The notes: a model not told the origin generated them from the letters alone. A stretch of 64,000 nt of DNA from Rotaria macrura (GCA_900239685.1 OENT01000016.1:1-64000), one strand, 5' to 3'; positions 50,193-61,336 are shown, numbered from the stretch's first letter. Made by a program: numbers and translations.

Positions 50193-50262
50193 GTTCGATC
50201 AAGTAAACAATGAAATAGCTGCTTTATTGCCCATGTAGAACGATAAAAAAGGCGTCATCAAT
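50193..50262 (+). promoter_or_regulatory. Shared promoter module, copy 3
   Basis: TCGATCAAGTAAACAAT (GTAAACA at 50203), GTAGAACGATAA 32 bp later and GGCGTCATCAAT with CATCAAT at exactly 53 bp. GTAAACA to ATG 50338 is 135 bp. Very close to copy 1 and copy 4. Confidence 0.75.
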
Positions 50263-50337
50263 ATTTTGGCATCTTGTGTTTTGTTTCTTCCACTTGTATA
50301 TTTCATAAAACAGTCACAAATAAAATAATTTTCTTAA

Positions 50338-50712
50338 ATGAAAACATTTTTCATATTGTCTATATCTGCAACTCTATTAAATTATGCGACGGGGGATACC
50401 AATTGTTCACAAAGCCCGTGTACGTACTCGGACAATACATTCGTTGTTGCCATTGTTGCTCCTTGCATCATTGCAATATTTATAATACTAGCAATAATAG
50501 TCGTCTGTAGGGCTAAATTTGCTAATAGAACACGTATAACTATATGGCCGTCAAATAGACCAACAACTGTAAATTATCCAAGAATACCATCTGCGCCTGT
50601 TGATAATAACCCAGCACCACCATATGTTGAGCCGCCGCCTTATGAACCACCACCACCGCCTTATTCTGCATCAAATAGACCTCGTGAACCATCTAATGTC
50701 GCAACTGTCTAA
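50338..50712 (+). CDS. Small type I membrane protein with PSAP/PPxY tail, family member 3
   Basis: 124 residues, single exon. Signal peptide 1-19 (MKTFFILSISATLLNYATG), ectodomain 20-34 with two Cys (TNCSQSPC) and an N-glycosylation-type NCS, helix 35-56 with Pro42, Cys57, basic RAKFANRTR. The tail has PSAP at 84-87, PPPY at 99-102 and a PPPPPY run at 104-109, ending polar. The overall layout and position of Pro42 and Cys57 equal those of members 1 and 4. The 3' UTR and downstream 700 bp are almost identical to those of the gene at 60149, although the proteins differ at many positions. The likely role is membrane recruitment of WW-domain ubiquitin ligases and ESCRT-I. Confidence 0.83.
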   Translation: MKTFFILSISATLLNYATGDTNCSQSPCTYSDNTFVVAIVAPCIIAIFIILAIIVVCRAKFANRTRITIWPSNRPTTVNYPRIPSAPVDNNPAPPYVEPPPYEPPPPPYSASNRPREPSNVATV

Positions 50713-50773
50713 AGTGATACTTCCACGTGCGAATATTGTTTTTGTCGTACGAGTACCCATTTACCTGTTTTCG

Positions 50774-51485
50774 ATTTTGAACAGTGAACTTATACTGCAC
50801 TCGTACGATTCAACATCCTCACTACTACTACCAATAAAACTCTTATTATGATTACTGTTTTTTGCTTGCTTTTAAATGTCTCCAATCTATGTTTTTGAAG
50901 ACTATTTTATAAAGAAATAAATTTTGAAATATTATATAAGAAGTAATTTTCTATGGAATGATGTTCAATGATCTCGATTTCTCTATTCTGAAAGATTGTT
51001 GATCCCATTCATATAATTTACTAAAAAAGAATATGTTATAAAAGCAAGGCTCCTATGACAAAGGAATCTTCCGCAAACTATATAAATTGAAGTGAGTTCA
51101 TGTCAAAGGTAGTTATCGTCAATTCATAAAAGTATCAGTTAGTTATCTTGCGAAAAATGAGATGGTTCTCTGTAGATGGACACTTAATGTCTTGTATGTA
51201 TTCTTTTAGCGGTATTGTTTTACGGACATTTGGAAAAAAAGTCGATTACAGGTAAAAGGACGTACAGTGCTCTAAACGTTTGTATCGATGTCACGTATGC
51301 ACCAGTAATTGAGGTTACAGTGATCAGTGGTAATGATTGAAATTCGAATGGACGATCGGTAAGCAATAAGCAATGTTATTTCAATGGCGTTCTCTCTTGT
51401 GGGATAGCGCTAAAAGATTGCAAAAGAACTAGAGTTATTTGAAAAATGAAAATCTGGGAACCAGAAAGCAGTGCAACTCTTATGT
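50774..51485. repeat. 712-bp direct repeat, copy 1 (3' flank of member 3)
   Basis: Nearly identical to 60587-61298 at a constant offset of 9813 bp. I count about two substitutions and two single-base length changes in A/T runs. It begins about 60 bp after the stop codon, includes the polyadenylation signal and about 640 bp beyond, and fades out by about 51524. Confidence 0.92.
50833..50838 (+). terminator. Polyadenylation signal AATAAA of member 3
   Basis: CCAATAAAACTC, about 120 bp after the stop, followed by a T/G-rich stretch (GTTTTTTGCTTGCTTTT). A second AATAAA near 50917 could serve as alternative. Confidence 0.6.
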
Positions 51486-51524
51486 AGATACGTCATTGAT
51501 TGTTGACTGAAGCTATTTAAGTAA

Positions 51525-54439
51525 TGTCGGACATACTGATTCACAGAAAAGAACAGTTCTTGTGTAACGTTTTTCTCTTGTTGTGGAATTGGTTATAAAT
51601 TTCTGCCATACGATCGCTGAAGAAAATAGTCAACGACACGTTAGAATATTCGTTTCATTCCATCGAAAGATGTGAATTAGTCCTTCATTGATCGATTTGA
51701 AAGCAGACGCTAGTGACGATAGATAGAAAATCAAAACTTATAAAATATTACGACTTCTAATATACCTATTAAAGATGCTTGGTTTTAATTGCAGATAATT
51801 TAGATCATAGTGTATGTCTTTTGGAATTAGTAGAATATATTCTATTTCAATAGTAAAATTCGTTGCATTCTTTTTTATTTAGCTTTAAATTGTGACCCTC
51901 AAAAGTGTTTACATGTTAAAATTGAATAAGGATAATTTCTTAAGCTAAACACGGCATCATGAAACAAAATACTCCAAATATGCCGCCAATATAATTCCCT
52001 GAGTTTTGTATCACATTTGGGGATATAAAATTCGTCATATGACACTGAAGATATGCATCGAATTTCGGAAGCGCTACATATTTCATTCCTGCCATAATTT
52101 TCGTGTAGTTCTGATGAATTAACTCCGATTTAAAAAAAAACTACGAAGATAATAGTGCAATAATACCAAATAGAAAAAAATAGCAAAAGACACCTACCAT
52201 AGTGCAATTTGCATAAAGAAATATTGCGAAAAAAATGAATGCCACTCACTATCTCCACCTTCCATAGAGAAGGCGTTATCATCTTCACACGATAGTTACT
52301 CATTGTTCTACATAAATGTACTGGCATCATTAAAACAGGAACGACACTTCATCTCTTTCTTGATGTTTTCTTGATTCAGCAAAGTTTCTCCAATAAAAAC
52401 AAATTGTATCTAAGAAATATAAGCTTTGTAATCGTTTCACCACCGAAATTTCTTCTACGCTCGATGAATATCAAATAAAGTAATTTGGAATCGTCCTGAA
52501 TCAAGCCTCATTTATGATAGTACTATGACTTCAAATCACATGATATCTCCGAACACGAAGCTGCTATTAATAAAGGGAAAACAAATTCGGATTTCTTTCA
52601 GAGTCACAATCGGAATTGGATTTAGGAAAAACTTTCACAAAACAATCGTAGTCGCAGTTACAGCCTAAATAGGTATGACTTTTTAGATGTCTAGGTCTAA
52701 CTTATACCTGTGGTAACTCTCCGTCGCGTTGCAAGGTTCCATTGAGTAATCGATCCGGCTGAAAAATTTACTTGCTCCACTGATCAACTTCTCCTTACGC
52801 ACAATACGAAATACAACAGTGCAATATTCAATTATCTTCCACGTAATCAATACGAAACTAAAATAATCTAATAAGATATTCTCCAATTTTTAAGAACCAT
52901 GTCATCTTAAGAAGTTTCCTTTTAGAAGAAATAGAACGTTATCTTGTCTGCCATAGTCTGTAAAATAGACATCCTTTTAAATTGAATCGATTCTTAGGAT
53001 ACAAAAATTTGAAATACTCGATGATACACTGTGATTGATACTGAAACAAAAAATCATAGGCATTCTCGTTATCGGAGAAAATGACTTTCATAATTGAAGC
53101 AAATCATTATTTCTTAGAAAGAACACTTCATCATGTAGAATACTTATAATATTTCAAAATGTTCATCAAGTCCAAACAATAAGCTATCGACGACTGTCAT
53201 CGAACTGTACCGTAAATATTTGAATAAAACGATGTAAATATTGATCAGATATAATGCTCTATTGAAAATTCTCCACATCAATAGTCAAATTATCCAAATA
53301 TGATGACGTACATAACAAAGGCCGAACAAAAAAAAACATCGAAATGAAACAGTCAACCTATAAGAAGCTGAGAAAATTTTGAAGATGATTTAAATGGACT
53401 GTTAAAAGTATGGAGTATGTCCTGTAGTCACATCTGATATAAAACATCAATAAAATCCATGAAATACTAATATTCGTGATCTCTTCTTTGTTATTCAATA
53501 TGTTAGTTGCAACGAATAACACTTGCATGCAACGATTTGGATCGAATCCCTGTTAATTTTGAATGTTCAGTACAGGTTCAACAAGTTGATGCTCTCATCA
53601 ATCCATTGACTAAGTAACAGTTCGAGTAGTTTGAAACATCTTCTGAATGTAAGTAGAACTTTTATTTATCTTTTTGACGAATTTTTTAGATATGAATCGA
53701 TAGTAAATATTCTAGTGCTCAAAGGCAGTAGAACAAGACCAAGAAAAAGGAAAATCGATGCTTAAACGAAGATAATTCATCGAAATATTTTTGAATTCTA
53801 TAGATCGAGCCTCTGTTTCGTGTTACCCCTAGTACGGATACAGATTCGTAATATTGTAGATAATAACTATCGTACTGAAGCATTTCCTCAAACATGTTGG
53901 TGTTAAAGAAATTGAATCACATTGAACATGCTGATATTCATTCACATTGTTACAAACGGTTTAACGCTTCTAAACTGTAATCGAAATTTCTTCTTTACTA
54001 TTATTACGGAGCATTAAAACTTACCCCTTTTAGATAGAAGTTTATATCAAGTACTGTTAGACTTGACAAAATTAGTGAAAATGTATGATCTACTAATTAG
54101 ATTTTTCTAAAGAGTTCAAAGTATCACAGACGAAAACCGTTTTATAAAAATTGAGACATTCTTTTTCGAAAACGAACTCGATTTGAACAAAAAGGATAAC
54201 TAAAGTTTTAGAAATAATCATAAACAACTATGACGCGAAAAAAAGAATTTCCTATTTTTCTGAATATTCAAGTATATCATCTGTTGAAAATCTTTGATTT
54301 AATGAATCTTGTGATAAAGTCGAAGATAAATTCGCAGTCTTTAAAAAGAATACTTTCAGTCAAGCATAAAACAACAGTTAATTACATAAATTAGAGGATT
54401 AAACGGTTGATCGAAGTTTGGTTGAAATAAACAATGACG
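51525..54439. other. Intergenic, no gene seen
   Basis: AT-rich DNA with short frames only (for example 52130-52330 and 52683-52886, minus), none with a motif. Nothing recognised. Confidence 0.45.
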
Positions 54440-54905
54440 AAAATACGAAGATGAAAAATGTCGAAGGAAAAACTATTGAAGTGGAAAATGGTTGAAAACT
54501 TCTGTTTTCTTTATACCAACCTAGACACATTACGTATTGTATGAAATCAATTTAACACTGCAATAAAGACATGAAAGTTATACGACTACCATAATATCTT
54601 ATATCAAGATTATCTATACCACGTTGCACAAGAATTGTTCCTGGTTGCATTGCTATCGCTTCTTATCCTGCATTAAATTGAATACGCATGTGGTTAAAAT
54701 GAATTTCCTCTCGTTGGAGAAATTTTATGACTGACCTCGTATTAGTATGATGACCATGTACCTGACGATTAAAAAACAATAATGAACCATTGGTTTTCAA
54801 ATCTTACCAACCACTGGGGACATGTCACCTTTTCCGAGTGTTTTCAGTTTGAACAGTTTTTCCATTCAATATTTTTCCTTCGACATTTTCCCTTTCAGCC
54901 AAACT
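54440..54905 (-). mobile_element. Foldback transposon B, same family as A and C, ends approximate
   Basis: The left end near 54450 has GAAAAATGTCGAAGGAAAAA; the right end near 54870-54898 holds the inverted counterpart (TTTTTCCTTCGACATTTTCC). Between them lies a minus-strand transposase-tail relic similar to that of element C. The outer inverted repeat is too diverged, and no 8-bp target duplication was found, so limits are estimates. Confidence 0.5.
54590..54735 (-). pseudogene. Transposase C-terminal relic in element B
   Basis: The minus strand reads KFLQREEIHFNHMRIQFNAG, a stop, then a stretch ending LVQRGIDNLDIRYYGSRI. The second part aligns with AIQRRIDNLGQRYYDGVISA of the relic at 56389-56588. 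F-x-REE-x-HFN followed by a basic coiled stretch is how MULE-type FLYWCH transposases usually end, which is the basis for the family guess. It carries at least one stop. Confidence 0.45.
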
Positions 54906-56153
54906 ACGACTTACATATCAAAGAGCTTCTCTTTGCAATGAACATTCTACCAAATAAATTTTGTTCACTTTACTTTATTGATCAAACAACATATTTCTGA
55001 GATAAAAACAAACTTACATCCTTGATAACTCAAATGCTGTTGTGAAGAATGAACCATTAAGGTCATCAGAAGTTGATGTTTTGCCGAAAAATTATGATAA
55101 GTCTCAGTTTCATCCATACAATATGCTAATGGTAATCTATCACCAATTACTTACGAACAATTGAACACATTATCAAAAGTAAAGAATTCATGTAATCAAG
55201 TAGAAAAACAGATTCCGAAACAGGATGCTCACTATTCTGATTTTTCTTCTCTGTATTAGACTTTAGACAATAGAGTACTTGTATTGCCGATAATCACTAC
55301 AAGAAATTATTTATGAATTCCAGTCGATTGAAATTCCTTAAAAATAGTTTTGTGTCTGAAAATGATTATCCAGATTAAAAGTGGAATATTAGAATAGTTG
55401 TCCCATAGTTCAAGAGAAGAAATAAGAGATCATTCATGGCAAAAACAAAACATTCAAAAGTGTAATTTATCCGAATAAAATCAAACGACATTAATTCTCA
55501 TTGATGTTTAATTGATGATTTCGAGTACGAACGATTTCTAATTATATTGTTCACGCAAGTTGTATGCTCTCTAAACGTAGCGCTACAACATCATTAAAAA
55601 AATCAGTCAAGTCATCCGTAAAAATAACTTCTGTTTATTGATGATTCAATCTGTATTGAAGTGCTGCTCTTTTCTTGATTAGTTTTTTTCTAACTCAGTA
55701 GATTAGAAAACACTGAATTTTGAACAGAATGAACAACGAAGGAAGTGCATCTTTTCTTGTGAAAACAGGTAACTAACTAATCTGCAGTTTGCAAATCAAA
55801 ATCATATTTATTCATGAGAAATTTTTTCTGCGATTGAAAATAAATTTCTAATTAGCCTCAGCAGCCTTCGAGATTTTTCTACGTTGATTTTTCGTTAATA
55901 TCAGTATAATGAATAGACAATCTTCATTGAGAACCAAATATGGTACTAAAATGAATTAGAATAATCTCAGATAAATATCTTTGATGTGTGTACCGAAGAA
56001 TGCAAATAAAAGTATTCATTGAATACAATCGTTTCTAATGTGTATGTTCATCATAGCACGCTAGAATGCGAGCAAGATAAAATGTTTACTTCACCAAACC
56101 CATTCTAGTATAACTTGTGTACGCGCTTCAGTATCAGAAAACTTTCATTAGAG
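54906..56153. other. Intergenic, nothing recognised
   Basis: AT-rich spacer between elements B and C without coding signal. Confidence 0.45.
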
Positions 56154-56161
56154 AAATGTAC

Positions 56162-57042
56162 GGTTGGCCGTCAAAAGGTCGAAAGGAAAAATGTCGAATA
56201 ATCAAAGGGGAAAAATATCGAAAGGGAAGAATGTCGAAAAAAAATATTGTCGTGGAAAATGATCGAAAAGAGTGTTTTCGAAAATTCTGACTTGAGAGAA
56301 GTATGCTTTATTGTGTACGTTATTACTAACATGTGATAATCGAAATAAAGCATAAAGAAAAATATAAAGAATAGAAAATAGTTAAGTGCTATTTTTTTCG
56401 TTTTGCTACTGTATATGATAAGCCATCTAAGTACTCCATAGCACTTATAACGCCATCATAATATCGTTGACCAAGATTATCAATACGACGTTGAATTGCG
56501 ATTGTTTTCCTTTTTGTGAATTAATAAATGAAATAGTTGGTGACTCTGATTGAGTTTCATCTTCTGAAGATGCGGCAGCTGTAGCCATAATGGTAGAATT
56601 TTAGTTATATATTTACTCTTTTGTAGGGATTGTTTACCTAATCTATATCAAATATTAATCATCATCATCACAGTTACAAGAGGTCAAAAAAAAGATTAGT
56701 AGAATTATGAGAAAAAAACATGAATTATTCATATTTAGAGGGGATCATTTACTGTAGACATCGCTATTTCGTTTATTTCGAATTTTGACATTTTTTGTGG
56801 CAAGATGTATTTTTCGACTTTTTTCTCTTTCTATATTTTTTTCGACATTTTTCCCCGTTTCACACTTTTTTTCGGCATTATTCCGTTTCGATATTTTTTC
56901 ATTCGACCATTTTCTTTTCGATATTTTTCCCTTCCGACATTTTCCCTTTCGACATTTTTCTTTTCGACATTTTTCCCCTTATATTTTTCCTTTCGACATT
57001 TTTCCCCTTATATTTTTCCTTTCGACCTTTCTACGGCACACC
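56162..57042 (-). mobile_element. Foldback transposon C with TTTCGACATTTTTCC arrays
   Basis: An 881-bp element flanked by a perfect 8-bp target duplication AAATGTAC (56154-56161 and 57043-57050). The terminal inverted repeats are GGTTGGCCGTCAAAAGGTCG and, from the right, GGTGTGCCGTAGAAAGGTCG. Inside the ends are tandem arrays of a degenerate 16-18 bp unit (TTTCGACATTTTTCC): about five units on the left (56174-56270) and about twelve on the right (56805-57035), inverted to each other. The interior has a decayed transposase tail on the minus strand. The three frames across the right array are by-products of its repeats. Confidence 0.82.
56389..56588 (-). pseudogene. Transposase C-terminal relic in element C
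   Basis: From ATG 56588 the minus strand reads MATAAASSEDETQSESPTIS then FINSQK. After a one-base frame change near 56500 it continues TIAIQRRIDNLGQRYYDGVI, SAMEYLDGLSYTVAKRKK and a stop at 56389. The second part is the best preserved copy of the tail shared by elements A, B and C. The catalytic domain is absent. Confidence 0.5.
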
Positions 57043-57050
57043 AAATGTAC

Positions 57051-60004
57051 CATTTAAAGTAGAAATCACAAAGGACAAACCAAAGGAGTTCACTCTAGCG
57101 ACAGATTCATATTTTCGGAGTAGTGATACTGTTACTTTCAAATCATATATTCAACATGAATTGAAGGTTATCGATTTCTGATTAATAAAAGCTCATAGGC
57201 ATTACCGATTCTAATAAGATGTTTGCTCTAAAATATGGTGAAAGAATTTTGAAAACAGAAATATTACTGCTTGAATTACATGACAAGAAATAAACTATGC
57301 ACAGTAGCAAACAGGAAAACACGGTTCAATATTACCTGCATTAACTCGATTTCTAATACATAAACAATTCGATCAGTAGCATCGAAAGAATCGATTGCTA
57401 ATGCATGAAATATTGAAAGCAATATTGTCACATAATGTGCAGTCCTTTTGATTGTTGTCACAAAAATTAGAATCAGAAAAAACATAGTATGAAATTCATA
57501 CTATGAATAGAAACCGAAATCAAGTCATTATTTTTTCAATGTGATGTTACATTGATTTTCGAATTGAATGCTTTTTCTTTCTAGTATAAGTACTGGGTAA
57601 TACCGATATTCATAACAAGTGAAGCTCAGGTTTCCACATGAACTTACTCGACGACCTAATCAAATGATGGATACTTTTTTTCCTGAACGGTATCGCACGA
57701 AAATATTTTCATAGTCATTTCGATCAAGATTAAAACATTATACAGGAGAAGAACATTGTTAGCCGTCGTCATGTTTTCTTTGATATTATCAAAGTATTTT
57801 GAAGTAAAAAAAAATGGGCAGCAACATGTACGATCACAAAGACGACCAATACAATATAGCAACACCTGAAATGGACCTGGTTAATATCCATCATTAGATT
57901 TGATGTACATACGAAATTCATTGACTATTCGACATGATCTGATCTCAATCAACACAAATGCCAATCATTCGGAAAAGGGGTGTTCTGGACGTTTCGCAAC
58001 GAGAAAAAAGCACAACCGATGAAAATAAATCATTCACTTATCGCCTATTTCTTTGTATGACAAACGGTCACATGGATATATAATTTCTATTCTAAATCTT
58101 TTTTCGATATGAATATTCCAAAATATAAAAAATTGAAACATCAAGAATACATAATTCCGAAAGTCAGAAATACCGAGCGAAAACAAGAGTTCCCGAAAGA
58201 AACACTACTTCAATATTTTTTTCTTGGTGAATATCCAAATTAAAATGATTTATGAAAAATACATTTCATTTTTACATGAAATATTCGCATACAAGTGCGA
58301 CATAAGTAAACGAAGAATAACGAGTTTATATTTTAGTATTTACATTTGCTACAAAGAAGAAAGTTCATATGTGAATATATTCTTGAGTATCGATTAGTGT
58401 CATATCAAATCATGTCATAACTGTTTTAAAGTTAATATTTATAATGATACATGGCTTTTCAATTTTTTTACTTTGTGGGTATGTGGCGATGAAAAAACTC
58501 ACTTGTTTGTCGTTGTACGTGTAAGTAAATAGAAACCTTTCATCAATAGCCGAATAAAAATACGTACGAAGATTTGCAAGCTCTATATATGAGTCATGTT
58601 CTGTTCTTTTCACCAAGAATAAAAAGAATGTCAGTATTTGATCTTTTTAGAATTTCTCACGTATCTTTTGGCAGCTGATCATGCATACGATTTCTTATTA
58701 AATACTCAGCTAATCCGTTATTGTAAGCTCTCTCCATGAATAAGACACTCAATGCAATGCATGTTTCATAAATAAATTTATGCAACACTTGAAGAGTTTA
58801 CATTAAAACGGAAAATGACAAGCTAAGTGTAGTCAAGATTTTAAATCATCAGTTTCTCTGAAACGTGCGCTAGAAAGCAAGATCTCGAAATGCTGTATTG
58901 CTATCCTTATAGACCACACGTAGAGTAATAGCGTCCGATATTGCGAGTGGGGCTAATTTAACCAAGTTTTATCATGACATATTGATGGATTACGTAAGCG
59001 ATGCGTTGAAATTGATTTCTATCTCAATTCACTCATGAATTCACTAAATATGTTGTTCATGATATCTGAAAACAACGGATTTCATACTTTCAAAAAATAA
59101 CATGTATTTCAGATAAGACGATAATACCTTCTAGATCGTAACGCAAGCTTAGTTTTTCAACACATTATACATGTATCAACAGTTATGACTTCATTAAAAC
59201 TGAAACAACATTGAATGGCATTTTCCATCGTTGTTCACGAAATGATGTCACGAAAAATAACTCATTGTGTTAAATGAATAAGTTAATGATCGATGAACAT
59301 CTTGTAAGAAACAAACGTATTGAAGAAGTGTTTTTCTTCTCATGCCAAGGCATCAGCGTTCTCTCTCCACTCTTCGAAAAAATTCTGTTTCTTCCCAGTG
59401 ATGCTTTAGTGTTGTATTGCTTCTTCCGCACATCTGCAAAAACGAAAGCACATGAAGCAATCCCAGACTAACCTCATTGAGTTGATTTTAGCAAATATCT
59501 GCCTGAAGGTCTCTTCCATCATCAACTCTACTTTCCAATCATACCTATCTCGGAATATTTCTATGTTTTTAATAGAAAAAAACTTCTTTTAGCACTAGAC
59601 ATGGCGAGTTGAACGCTAAACATATTCATCTGTAGTTACCTTCCTAAGGAATGATGGCAACACCAAATCTCTAATTGCATCATTTAGTACAAAAGTATTT
59701 TTCACAGAGAGATTCCTTCTTAATCTTTTTAACAGATAAAATTATTACAATCATACTGGCTTTTAGTAAATTAGTATTCTATGGGCGATGGTTATCATCA
59801 ACCGTACATTTCACACCTCGAATATTTTTATGCAGCTTTCGCTGAAATTTCGCGTCAGTTCTTTTTTCATCTATGTTTTATCACATTTGAACTAGAAGTA
59901 CAAGGTCAAAATGCAAGCGAACGCATTTGAATTCGAAATTATGATGTACGATAACACGAATCCGAAAGCGTGAATATATCACAAGAAAAAGAAAAGCCAC
60001 TGTC
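57051..60004. other. Intergenic; scattered exon-like pieces on the minus strand
   Basis: Three minus-strand pieces end at good donors: EHDSYIELANLRTYFYSAID and continuation to NDKQ|GTGAGT near 58507; an ATTTCAG acceptor near 57868 leading into VLLYCIGRLCDRTCCCPFFF; and ATDRIVYVLEIELMQ|GTAATA near 57340. They may be exons of one weak or decayed gene running from about 58.6 to 57.3 kb, but phases and missing pieces prevent a model and the protein is not recognised. Nothing was seen in 58.7-60.0 kb. Confidence 0.28.
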
Positions 60005-60073
60005 GTTGCTCCAGGTAAACAATGAAGCTACTGCACGCCGCCAACGCAGGGCGATAAAACTGACGTCATCAAT
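60005..60073 (+). promoter_or_regulatory. Shared promoter module, copy 4 (FOX-like plus full CRE)
   Basis: CCAGGTAAACAAT (GTAAACA at 60015), GCAGGGCGATAA 31 bp later and TGACGTCATCAAT with CATCAAT at 52 bp. It contains the complete CREB/ATF palindrome TGACGTCA (60061-60068). GTAAACA to ATG 60149 is 134 bp. Confidence 0.75.
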
Positions 60074-60148
60074 ATGAGAACATTTTATATTTTTCGTTTC
60101 TCTCTTTTCTCTATTTCAAACGACATTCGAACAGAATACATTTCGGAG

Positions 60149-60526
60149 ATGGCAGCATTTCTCATATTAACTATATCAGCAATTCTTTTCAATAATGCAG
60201 CAAGAGCCGTGGATAACAGTACCAGTGTTCCTTCAGCAACTGTCAGTCCAATCCTTTTGGCTATCGCCCTACCTCTCGTCTTCGCCTTCTTTATTATTAT
60301 GTTCATCATAGGTTACTGTAAGACAAGACACGACAACAAAAAGAAATCGAGCACCTGCCCTACATGTTCATCATCGACAGATCTACCTGATTTAGAAGGT
60401 CCGTGTGCACCACCAAGTTATGATCTATCACCACCGTACGCTGGGCCACCACCTTACGAACCACCACCACCATCTTATTCACAATCGAGTCTGCCTAGTG
60501 AGCTACCAGAAGTCATATCTATTTAA
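60149..60526 (+). CDS. Small type I membrane protein with PPxY tail, family member 4
   Basis: 125 residues, single exon. An in-frame ATG exists at 60074, but 60149 is preferred: it starts the signal peptide (MAAFLILTISAILFNNAARA) and matches the promoter-to-ATG distance of the paralogues. Ectodomain about 21-34 with an N-glycosylation site (DNST), helix 35-56 with Pro42, Cys57, basic KTRHDNKKK, then CPTC. The tail has PPSY at 88-91, SPPYAG, PPPY at 100-103 and PPSY at 107-110, thus three PPxY motifs, the most in the family. PSAP is replaced by PCAP, so TSG101 binding may be lost. Tail and 3' flank resemble member 3 most. The likely role is recruitment of WW-domain ubiquitin ligases at a membrane. 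Confidence 0.83.
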   Translation: MAAFLILTISAILFNNAARAVDNSTSVPSATVSPILLAIALPLVFAFFIIMFIIGYCKTRHDNKKKSSTCPTCSSSTDLPDLEGPCAPPSYDLSPPYAGPPPYEPPPPSYSQSSLPSELPEVISI

Positions 60527-60586
60527 AGTAACATTTTCATATGAGAATATCGTTGTGTCGTACGAATACTCATTTATGTGTTTTCC

Positions 60587-61298
60587 ATTTTGAACAGTGA
60601 ACTTATACTGCACTCGTACGATTCAACATCCTCACTACTACTACCAATAAAACTCTTATTATGATTACTGTTTTTTGCTTGCTTTTAAATGTCTCCAATC
60701 TATGTTTTTTGAAGACTATTTTATAAAGAAATAAATTTTGAAATATTATATAAGAAGTAATTTTCTATGGAATGATGTTCAATGATCTCGATTTCTCTAT
60801 TCTGAAAGATTGTTGATCCCATTCATATAATTTACTAAAAAAGAATATGTTATAAAAGCAAGGCTCCTATGACAAAGGAATCTTCCGCAAACTATATAAA
60901 TTGAAGTGAGTTCATGTCAAAGGTAGTTATCGTCAATTCATAAAAGTATCAGTTAGTTATCTTGCGAAAAATGAGATGGTTCTCTTTAGATGGACACTTA
61001 ATGTCTTGTATGTATTCTTTTAGCGGTATTGTTTTACGGACATTTGGAAAAAAGTCGATTACAGGTAAAAGGACGTACAGTGCTCTAAACGTTTGTATCG
61101 ATGTCACGTATGCACCAGTAATTGAGGTTACAGTGATCAGTGGTAATGATTGAAATTCGAATGGACGATCGGTAAGCAATAAGCAATGTTATTTCAATGG
61201 CGTTCTCTCTTGTGGGATAGAGCTAAAAGATTGCAAAAGAACTAGAGTTATTTGAAAAATGAAAATCTGGGAACCAGAAAGCAGTGCAACTCTTATGT
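60587..61298. repeat. 712-bp direct repeat, copy 2 (3' flank of member 4)
   Basis: Counterpart of 50774-51485. It contains a 63-codon plus-strand frame (60962-61153) whose counterpart in copy 1 is shifted by an extra A (seven versus six A near 51234), so it is not a conserved protein. Similarity fades out by about 61336. Confidence 0.92.
60646..60651 (+). terminator. Polyadenylation signal AATAAA of member 4
   Basis: Same context as in copy 1 (CCAATAAAACTC, then a T-rich stretch), about 120 bp after the stop. Confidence 0.6.
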
Positions 61299-61336
61299 CA
61301 ATACAGCATTGCTCGTTGACTGAATGCTTTTTAAGT

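Noticed and set aside
56785-57181. Three overlapping Phe/Ser-rich frames
   Set aside because: They are translations of the TTTCGACATTTTTCC array of element C.
60074-60148. Upstream in-frame ATG for family member 4
   Set aside because: It lies one base after the CATCAAT block, and the segment corresponds to leader sequence in the paralogues; the signal peptide starts at 60149.
60949-61179. Frames inside the 712-bp repeat as a conserved protein
   Set aside because: A one-base length difference between the two copies shifts the frame, so no protein is conserved.
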